Translations under genes and position numbers: made by a program
Origin: Defluviitaleaceae bacterium
GTDB taxonomy: Bacteria; Bacillota; Clostridia; Lachnospirales; WRAX01
Direction of reading: 5' to 3'
DNA: 15,269 nucleotides
NCBI GenBank assembly: GCA_009787945.1
Contig: WQSI01000032.1
Span: 1 to 15,269 of the forward strand
Shown: one piece after another, positions 1-8,200 of the stretch
How positions within the stretch are numbered: position 1 is the first letter of the stretch
Layout: the number at the start of each line of letters is the position of its first letter
The notes under the pieces: model-generated
Told to the model about the DNA's origin: nothing
What the model saw: the letters and a program-made list of their open reading frames with translations, nothing else
Database searches by the model: none

Positions 1-1
1 C

Positions 2-3000
2 CCGCCCCAATATGGGGAAGGACAGTTGATGTTTACCTATCACATCCGCTCCCGTCTTAACCCCGAAAGCGACGTAGTTACCAGCATAGCTGAAGTTGAA
101 GTTACAGCCCGCCGCCACGTAAACGGTGATATTGAATGGTGGATTAGTGACGTTCAACAAAATTCAGATTTCCTTGAAAATATCCCAATGGCAAGCGGCA
201 CTCACAGCCTTAGAGGGGCAAGCGAAGCCGTTGCCATCGGGCGTAATATTACCATTCGTGAGAATTTTTCCGCACTTGGGATGACATCCTCTGGTCACGC
301 CATCTACCTATACGAACAAGACCCAACAACTGGTCTTTGGACAGAGGTGACACCTATTACTGGTCTTGTTGACTTTGACCCTAATGCAGATGGTTCGCAC
401 ACCCTAACCGTGTCAGATGACCCCCTTTTGGTGGCGACCCCTCACAGGGTTCGTATTGTATCTACAAACTCTGCTGGCAATGAGGCTAGTGTTATCATCA
501 ACATTGAAAACAACACCACAACCACAGCGGCTACAACGGCAGGCAACCGCATCCCTCGCCCGATTTATGTAGCAGGCGTAGAACCTCACTTACAGCCAAG
601 GAATCAGCCGTGGAACATCACCTTACCTATGCATTTTGTGATTAGGGATGATAGCCCGCCGTTACAATTTGAGGGTATCTACTTCCTAACGAACACCCTA
701 ACCCACATTGAAACAAGGCATTTCCATGAGTATTTAGACCCACCCGCTAACACCATACCTAACCCTCGCTATCCAGGTGAAAAGCGCGACTTGGGCTATG
801 AACATGAGTCCACCCACACAGACAGAAGCTTTTTATCCCTTTCCCGCCCAGACAGCAGACCTTTCCCGCCACCATACAACTTACAGGTGTGGACAGACGG
901 GATAGACCCTGAAACAAGGGAAGCAGGCTTCTTTGATATGAGTTTCATGGTTCCTTGGGAGGATATTGAGGCTTACTTGGCGCGCTCCCCTTACCGTGAA
1001 GCGGGCTATGAGCATGAGATTATTTACCGCATATTTATAGGCACAAGAGAGCAAATAACAAATATATCCACCGTCGAACCTCACCAAAGAACCCTTGCAA
1101 CAACCCCTATTGTTGGCTTAATCATGGGGCTTAGCGTGAGCCTGCCTTTCTACATCTTCCCAATTGTCCATGAGGACAGACCGTCAACAAGCCCCCTGTC
1201 CCCATCTTCTCCAGGTGACTTTAACTTTGGAACAGTGGCGGGAGGGCAAACCATAGCAACATTTAATGTGCATCCAAATTTCGTAAACAGAGGGGGCATA
1301 GACCCTGCACCTGCCAACTTAACGGCACTTAACGCCGCTTTTAGAGAGCATTTGGTGCAAACCATGGGCATACCTGCCACTGGCACATTTGCAAGCTGGC
1401 TAGGCACTTTGGACACTATGGTGGCTGGGCTTACTAACGCCCAACTGGAAGCTGCTTGGGCATTTGTCCGCCAGACCCCAACCGCAACCTGGAATGTAGG
1501 CGCAATGGGCGATTTCTGGGCAAACCAGGTAGATTTTGAAGCAACTGTTGCCGCGTGGCAAAGCATTTTAACAAACTTCAACTTCCACCCCTTCCTAACG
1601 CCGCCGCCAGACCCAGGCGCACCAACACCGCCTCCACCACCTCCTGCGCCATCAACCCCTGGTATTTTCGACTTTACCGCTGGCGGTGGGCTAGATGTTA
1701 CCGAAGCCTTTGAAGATATTTTGCTTACTACTTGGGTTGATGTTTCTATTACGAACATCCTTCAGCTAGGGGCTGACCCTGTGCGTCGTGATGCTCTTAA
1801 TGATGCTTTTGCAACCCATGTTTATACAGCACTAGACACAGCCGCAAACCCAATGACAGGTACAAACACAATATCAGACTGGTTAGAAACCCAGCTTGTG
1901 ACAGGGGTTTCCGCCGCTGACCTTGACTTGGCTTGGAGCTATGTCCGCGCTAACACGCCATTTGATGATGCTACCATAGGCTCTCTTTGGGCAGGGACAA
2001 CACCGAATGACCAAGAAATTGCATTTAATATGACCGTCCATCTTTGGAGAACCGCCATAACTGGCTTTGATTTTGTGCCATTTATGCCGCCTGCAACACC
2101 AACCACCCCACGCCCATCAACCCCTGCTGATTTTGATTTTTCTACAATCACATCGGCAGACACCTTTGGAGGCGTTTTTATCAGCACCCTTTTAGATGGG
2201 CAAATGGCAGGACCAACGGCACTAAATACCCTTTTAATTGGTGATATGAACGCGGCGTTCATCACCCGTATGACCACAATGCTTGCCACAAGCTCTACTG
2301 ACAGCATTGCAAGCTGGCTTGCGGGGCTTACAAGTTATGTGACCCAATCACCTGTTTTGGTGGCTTCTCAACTTGAAACCGTCTGGCAGTTTGTTCTTGA
2401 TGGCGACCCTTGGGATGCCGCCACAATGGGCGCGTATTTCCAGGGGCAAGCAGGTTATGAAGCTGTTGTTGCCCTATGGGAAAGCGTCATCACGGGCTTT
2501 AACTTCCGTCCATTTATGAGCCTAATTGCAGGGTTTTCTGCACCTATGGGGATTTCCTCTCCAGCGGCTTTGTCAACAGCATTTGGAACCCATGATATGG
2601 TAGTTGACGGGCTTCCTCAACCTCGTGTTCCTGGGGCAACTCCAGGCTCACCCAGCACGGCAGGGGTGTTTAACCTAAGCCCATATATAAATGTGATGAG
2701 AGAGCCAAACTCCCGCCCCATTGTTATTGAAGTGCCTTTCAGGCCGCCAGGGCCAGCTTCTGCCGCGGCAGACTTCCTTCAAACCTTTAGATTTGAAGGT
2801 CTTGATTTTAACTGGCCATACTATGTAATTGTTGATTCTTTTGTTGAGTTTTTTGAGTATGTAGATGATGGCAGCGGCTATCTTGTCCGTCAGAGAGTCC
2901 ATGAAACGCTGATTAGCCCTCCATCCCGCGACTATTCTGACACAACAGCCATTGCTGGCATAATCACCTACACCCCGCTGCCAGACCTTGACCCAGGGGA

Positions 3001-5281
3001 AATTGTACCGCCAACACCGCAAGATTTGCGGGTTGAGCCTGATTATCTAGGCTTTACAACAGCGGCAATTTCTTGGCTTGACATGCTGCCCCTAGTTGAA
3101 GGAGATGCTGGGCGGATTGAGTTTGAAATCGTCCGTTTTAGGGACATACAAGCTTCGCCAGAGGCTGTGCTGAACAATCGCAGTTTCACCATGTCACAAT
3201 TTATCAACGCCTTAGACCCATCTGGCTTTGAAGCAGGGGTGCGGACTAACCGAGTAGACCCGTTAGATTGGCAGTTAGTTGTGCCAACTGGCGTTACTAA
3301 CTCTGCCGACCCATTTAGCATAGAAACAATGCCAGGCAACAGATTGATTTTGCACAATGAAGGGCTGAACCCAAACACCCTGTATTTCTACTATGTACGT
3401 ACCGTTTGGATTACAGACAGCGGAGAAACCTTCTCTGCTTGGGTTGGTGTGTCCTTAACCACAAGATTGGTTAGCCCGCCGCAAAACCTGAGAATTGTTG
3501 ACCACGGCTCTTTCCCCAACGAAAACATTAACCCGCAAAACCAAATGGTTATCCGTTTTGAAGCCCCTGTTGTTGCGGCGGACTATATGAGCTTGTTCCG
3601 CTTCCGCTTCACCCACCGCGACGGGCTTGGGCAATGGTCTGCCCCTGCTATGATTGGCGCAGGCACAAACCACAGGCAGTTAAGTATGGTTCCTAGCAGT
3701 ACAGATGGTTATTATACCTTCACATATCTTGTGACAGGGCTTGCTCCAGGCAGAACCTACCAATTCCGTGTCCACACCCTTGATGTGGTTAACACCGCTG
3801 GCACTGGAGGCTATGTGTATTCCGAATGGTCCAACATTGCCACAGGGCGCACGGAAGTTGACCAAGATTATATGGACAGAGAGCGCGACCGCGAGAACCT
3901 TCGCAGATATTTGCGTGATTTGCTTATGGAGTTCCTTCGCCGTCCTTATTGGATTGCTATGGACCAAGGCGGGCATTTCATTGCCATGTACCGCCCAACC
4001 ATGCAGGATTATTTACTGCAAGCAAACGGACAGGTCATCCGCCTTGCGGACACTGGTCAGCAAACCACAACCCTTTATCTGCCTCAATCCCTGTTTTTAG
4101 CCATTTGGGATGGCGGGCAAGGCTTTGTAATCCAGCGTAATGACATGACCATAACAATACCAAACCAAGCCATTAACAGCATTGGTACAGAGCCTGTAAT
4201 TGATGTCATTCGCCGTATGCGTGATGTTCGCGGGGTTGAGGATTATTATATCCGTTTGGTTCTTGATGTGCGCGCCCATGCTGCCACCCAAATCCAAGGG
4301 GAGCTTGTGGCAGGACAGCAAGTGATTTTAGGTATTGACCTGGTGGAAAGCAACACAATCATCCGCCAAGTGGACGAAAACCTAATGAACAGCCTGCTTT
4401 ACGCCATCGAAACTGACCACTTCATTGACAGGATAATCGGCGACCGTCACTTTACCTTCGGGCAGGAGATTTCCAACATGGTAGAGGAGAATATCGCATA
4501 TCTCTATCAAGTGCGCCGCCTGCGGGAGATTGCAGAGGTTATCAACCATGAAATGAGCGCCTACGTAAACACCCGCCTAAGGGCAACCTATGGCAGAGCC
4601 GTTGCCTTTAACCATATCAGCCAACCTGTAAGCATAGCCCTTGGCGGCTCTGCTAATAATGATATTGTAAGCGGCTTCCAGTTTGGCGCAGGCAGTTGGG
4701 TTCGCCAATCTGTGGAGCAACAAGGCACAAATAGAATTGTTAGAACCCAAACACCTGGCTCGTTTGCCTTTACCCGCCAAAGCCTTGCAATGCCAGGGCT
4801 TAACACCATACAAGGTCATGACAGGCTAGGGGCGATTATTGCTAACCACGGTCTGGCAGAGCTGTTTGGAGCAGGGAATAATTTTGACATTAACGCAAAT
4901 GTAAGCCTTAACACTGTACAGGGAGTTGTTGCACGTTTGGCAGGCGCGCCTGCTGGCATGAACTCTCAAAACTGGCTGCGTAACCAAGGTTATATTGTGC
5001 CAGTAAGGGGAGCAAATGCCCCCGCCCAAACCCAAGAGGTGGTCTACACCCTTATGGCTTTATACGAAATGGGCAGCGGCACAACCGTTTCATCCCTGCG
5101 CATTACCAACTTTAACGCCCTAAACGGCATAACGGGGATTGACAACCGTTTCCGCCCATACATTCAGGCGGCGTTCCAGCTTAATATCTACACCAACAGA
5201 AATATGCAACCAACAGCACCTATGTCCAACGGCGATTTCCTTCGCCTGTTGCTGGTGCTTGACCAAAGAATCGGACTGTAA
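2..5281 (+). CDS. Giant cell-surface protein with FN3-like domains, three novel Trp-rich repeats and C-terminal SLH-like modules (5' partial)
   Basis: The frame is open to the left edge with no stop, and the first visible residues (PPQYGEGQLMFTYHIRSR) look like the inside of a beta domain, with no signal peptide. The true start is therefore probably upstream, although a TTG at 26 and an ATG at 29 follow a weak GGGGAAGG. Counting the codon at 26 as residue 1: 1-390 are beta-rich Ig/FN3-like segments with an Asn/Thr linker near 160-173. Residues 393-831 are three tandem Trp-rich repeats with a proline-rich linker (TPPPPPPAP). FN3-like domains lie at about 995-1143 and 1151-1276 (for example GLAPGRTYQFRVHTLD). 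An Arg/Asp-rich helix follows at about 1280-1305, then a beta module (LYLPQSLFLAIWDGGQ). Three degenerate SLH-like modules occupy about 1593-1751. There are no Cys residues and one Lys (K253). It is probably secreted and bound to cell-wall polymer through the SLH modules; its ligand and role are unknown. It lies 18 nt upstream of the next gene, so the two are likely co-transcribed. Confidence 0.85.
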   Translation, partial: PPQYGEGQLMFTYHIRSRLNPESDVVTSIAEVEVTARRHVNGDIEWWISDVQQNSDFLENIPMASGTHSLRGASEAVAIGRNITIRENFSALGMTSSGHAIYLYEQDPTTGLWTEVTPITGLVDFDPNADGSHTLTVSDDPLLVATPHRVRIVSTNSAGNEASVIINIENNTTTTAATTAGNRIPRPIYVAGVEPHLQPRNQPWNITLPMHFVIRDDSPPLQFEGIYFLTNTLTHIETRHFHEYLDPPANTIPNPRYPGEKRDLGYEHESTHTDRSFLSLSRPDSRPFPPPYNLQVWTDGIDPETREAGFFDMSFMVPWEDIEAYLARSPYREAGYEHEIIYRIFIGTREQITNISTVEPHQRTLATTPIVGLIMGLSVSLPFYIFPIVHEDRPSTSPLSPSSPGDFNFGTVAGGQTIATFNVHPNFVNRGGIDPAPANLTALNAAFREHLVQTMGIPATGTFASWLGTLDTMVAGLTNAQLEAAWAFVRQTPTATWNVGAMGDFWANQVDFEATVAAWQSILTNFNFHPFLTPPPDPGAPTPPPPPPAPSTPGIFDFTAGGGLDVTEAFEDILLTTWVDVSITNILQLGADPVRRDALNDAFATHVYTALDTAANPMTGTNTISDWLETQLVTGVSAADLDLAWSYVRANTPFDDATIGSLWAGTTPNDQEIAFNMTVHLWRTAITGFDFVPFMPPATPTTPRPSTPADFDFSTITSADTFGGVFISTLLDGQMAGPTALNTLLIGDMNAAFITRMTTMLATSSTDSIASWLAGLTSYVTQSPVLVASQLETVWQFVLDGDPWDAATMGAYFQGQAGYEAVVALWESVITGFNFRPFMSLIAGFSAPMGISSPAALSTAFGTHDMVVDGLPQPRVPGATPGSPSTAGVFNLSPYINVMREPNSRPIVIEVPFRPPGPASAAADFLQTFRFEGLDFNWPYYVIVDSFVEFFEYVDDGSGYLVRQRVHETLISPPSRDYSDTTAIAGIITYTPLPDLDPGEIVPPTPQDLRVEPDYLGFTTAAISWLDMLPLVEGDAGRIEFEIVRFRDIQASPEAVLNNRSFTMSQFINALDPSGFEAGVRTNRVDPLDWQLVVPTGVTNSADPFSIETMPGNRLILHNEGLNPNTLYFYYVRTVWITDSGETFSAWVGVSLTTRLVSPPQNLRIVDHGSFPNENINPQNQMVIRFEAPVVAADYMSLFRFRFTHRDGLGQWSAPAMIGAGTNHRQLSMVPSSTDGYYTFTYLVTGLAPGRTYQFRVHTLDVVNTAGTGGYVYSEWSNIATGRTEVDQDYMDRERDRENLRRYLRDLLMEFLRRPYWIAMDQGGHFIAMYRPTMQDYLLQANGQVIRLADTGQQTTTLYLPQSLFLAIWDGGQGFVIQRNDMTITIPNQAINSIGTEPVIDVIRRMRDVRGVEDYYIRLVLDVRAHAATQIQGELVAGQQVILGIDLVESNTIIRQVDENLMNSLLYAIETDHFIDRIIGDRHFTFGQEISNMVEENIAYLYQVRRLREIAEVINHEMSAYVNTRLRATYGRAVAFNHISQPVSIALGGSANNDIVSGFQFGAGSWVRQSVEQQGTNRIVRTQTPGSFAFTRQSLAMPGLNTIQGHDRLGAIIANHGLAELFGAGNNFDINANVSLNTVQGVVARLAGAPAGMNSQNWLRNQGYIVPVRGANAPAQTQEVVYTLMALYEMGSGTTVSSLRITNFNALNGITGIDNRFRPYIQAAFQLNIYTNRNMQPTAPMSNGDFLRLLLVLDQRIGL
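1202..2518 (+). repeat. Three tandem protein-level repeats of about 135-155 residues in the first surface protein
   Basis: The units begin at nt 1202, 1649 and 2114. Each opens with P-S-(S/T)-P followed by a short F-D/N-F motif. It continues with an LNAAF-like helix, a (A/S)(S/D)WL motif, an (A/V)W.(F/Y)V helix, an A(T/M)(I/M)G..(W/F) turn and a final W.(S/T).(I/L)TGFNF.PFM motif. The repeats are clear in the protein but diverged in DNA, so the duplication is old. The predicted content is helical with conserved tryptophans, unlike the beta-rich domains around it. I do not recognise the family. Confidence 0.75.
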
Positions 5282-5282
5282 A

Positions 5283-5290
5283 GGGAGGTG
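5283..5290 (+). promoter_or_regulatory. Ribosome binding site of the second surface-protein gene
   Basis: GGGAGGTG lies 9 nt before the ATG at 5300, in the 18-nt gap after the stop of the upstream gene. It fixes the start and puts the signal peptide at the N-terminus. Confidence 0.8.
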
Positions 5291-5299
5291 TGACCAACT

Positions 5300-8200
5300 A
5301 TGAAAAAATCTAATTTCTTCAAACGATTTATGGCAGGGCTGTTGGCGACCCTGTTTGTGGTGACAATGTTGCCGCAAACGGCATTTGCCAACCCCCAAAG
5401 CCCAGTAGAGCAATTAACAATAACAAGCATTACAAGAACACCTGGAACAAATGCCTACCACCTAGCTTTAAGCTGGTTGTCACCGCCTCCTGCTTTGCCA
5501 GGCACGGGTACAACCCCAGGCGCGCCCACACCTACTAACCCAGGTATGCCTGGACCGCCTCCTGCTGGTGTCATCCATCCAGTGGAAGAATTTCATGTTA
5601 TGCGTTTTGATGCAGGGGCGGCAGCTGCAACCAACGGCTGGGCAAACTGGATACCTCAAGTAACCCATCCTGCAATGCCCCCCTTTATACAAAACCGCAA
5701 CCTAACACAAACATTGCAACCAGGTAACTTTTATGCCTTCCAAATCCGCGCAAGGCATTTCCATAACTACTTTAGCGCAACCGCCCCTGGATATTCCACA
5801 GCAACTGCTGTGGACAGTGTGGGCAGTGTAGACAATGCTATTTTTGTCATGCCTGATATTAATGTAGAGGCTTATGGACATGGGCGCAGTTTGACCGTCC
5901 ACTGGACACAGCCACAGCTAGCTGGCAGTGACCCATTTACCCATTACCGCATACTTGCCACCCCAAACTTTGGCGGCACACCTATTGACCTTACAATACC
6001 TGTAACCCACCCCGATTTGGTAGTTTCAGGGGGAGTTTACACCTTTGTTTTTCCAGACCTTGCCCAGCTTATTCCAGGTAGCGTTTACACCGTGCGTGTA
6101 GAACCTATTTTGAACAATATAAGCCGTGAGGTAAATGGCGGCATAGGGCTTACAAACGCCTTTCCTTTCGATTTGTACTACACTGACAATCTATTCCAAG
6201 ACACCAGTGCCTTTATCCGTGCAATTCTTGGTGGCACGCCAATCGGCAACGACCATTTGTTGCTACATTGGGCGACCCTTCGCGTTCAAGACACTAACGC
6301 AATTGTGCGCATCCGCCAAGAAATGCCAGACGGCACAACCCCTATAATTGCAGAGTTTCGACACCCTGCAATTGAGGTTATAAACCACTTACTAATCGAC
6401 AGGCCGCCAGACGGCACAAGGTTCATCCTCTCTGTATATTTAGGAAACCCGCCCGAACGGGTAGAGCCTGACGAAGAATGGACTTTCTACGCAGATTTGC
6501 ACCAGTGGCAGCCAACCCGCCCAAATATTGTAAATATTGAAACTGCCCCATCTGCCCCTCTTGGGATGGACATTACATGGGATGCTTTTATGCGCGCGCC
6601 GTTTAATGACGCAGAGGCGGCTCAATCTGTTATGCATGGTACGCCGCCACGTCAGCTTTTCCGCGACCCTGACATTGTTTATGACGTGTGGATTACTGAC
6701 AATGCCCAGGCTTTTGCTGGACTTGGTCCTGGTCAACGCCCTGCAATCCCTCCAGTGACCCCATACCCTGCAGGGCTTACCCAAGCAGAAATTGGAGCCC
6801 ACCGAATAGGCTTCGATTGGGATAGGTTTCACCCAGAACATCCATTTACAAATACTTTCACTTTCACCCAATATGTAAGGGCTAGTGACGGTATACAAGT
6901 TCCTTTAATTCAAAATCAGGTGTATTATATTAGAATCGTTGCCCGCCGTATAGGTGACGGAGTTTCAGAAGATGTGCGCAATTCTGTTGCGGCATATGGC
7001 TCATACTTTATTTTTGGCGACGCTATGACACCTCCTGCCGTTCTGCCTCGTCCGCCTTTGCGGGTAGATGAAGAGCGGGCTAACGAAATTGACCTTGCTT
7101 GGGAAAACCGCTGGCTAGAAGCCTTTGAGCTGATAACAGACCCAACAGACCCGAATTTCCCTGGTAGGTGGCATTCTGCCTTTGGTGTTTTAAACGGTAA
7201 TTTGGTTTTTGACGATGAAGCCGTTGGGCCAGACCGATTTACCCCAAGGGAAGGGGTGCAGATTTTGCACGTAGGGCATCCAACAAGCCCAGGTTACACC
7301 CTTGCCCAGATGATACCCGTCTTGCAGTCTGCAAATGGCGGTGTGCCTGTGCCTGTGCGTATGCAGCACCTGCCCCACCCACAAACAACCTATGAATTCC
7401 ACTGGGTACCTTTGTCAGAAATTGCAAGCGATTTAGAGGATGACATAGAAGCCTTTGTTGCGGCTTTACACGCAACCCCAGGAGCTTGGACAGCCTTGCC
7501 TGTCGAGGTTATCCACGAAGAAGGCCTGGGGGGCAACCTTACTCTAACCCTTCTTTCCACCATTGAAGGGCTTGAGCCTGACACAACCTACGCCATTTTC
7601 ATCCGCCCGCGGATTTCCAATATGGACGCATGGTGGCCAACCCTCATTATGGGTACGACAACCAACGACCGCGGGGATATGGATATTACGCCCCCCGCCC
7701 CCTTCCTAAGCCCTTACCAAGAAGGGGATAGATGGTTAGAGTTCACCCTGCGCCCCTTCATCAGTGATGGGTCAATAAATTACGAATTCTGGATTTCAGA
7801 GTTTAACGACATTGACACAGCTTGGGAATTTGTGCCAGAAAGCTCCCGCGAGCCTGCAGGGATAAACGCCAACCAACTGCGGATTTTTAGGGCAGGCAAC
7901 CTTTTCCCAGAAACCACCTATTATATCTGGGTACGTGCCGCCGCCGCTAATAATGACGAGCGTTACAACTGGTCCGCCTCAATCACTATGAGTACCCTGC
8001 CTTTAGGCACGCCCCCTCCCCCGAGAGGTTTAGGGCTTGCTGGCCCTAATGAAGTGAATATTGTTAACCTGCAAAACGAAACCCAATATTCCCGCGTTGC
8101 CCATGACCATATGGTTGTTGCTTGGTCGCCAATACGTGGGTACGAACGCCCAGCAGAAGGCTTTGTAATGCCCGATGATGTCCATTTGCCTTTAGAGGGC

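Noticed and set aside
1150..1758. 202-codon open frame on the - strand inside the first surface gene
   Set aside because: It is the complement of the Pro-rich linker and repeats, giving Gly/Val/Ala-rich low-complexity protein with no recognisable domain or start signal.
3741..4100. 119-codon + strand frame inside the first surface gene
   Set aside because: It overlaps a well-supported coding frame throughout and shows no family motif.
6440..6898. 152-codon - strand frame inside the second surface gene
   Set aside because: Antisense shadow of the FN3 region, with no ribosome site or domain.
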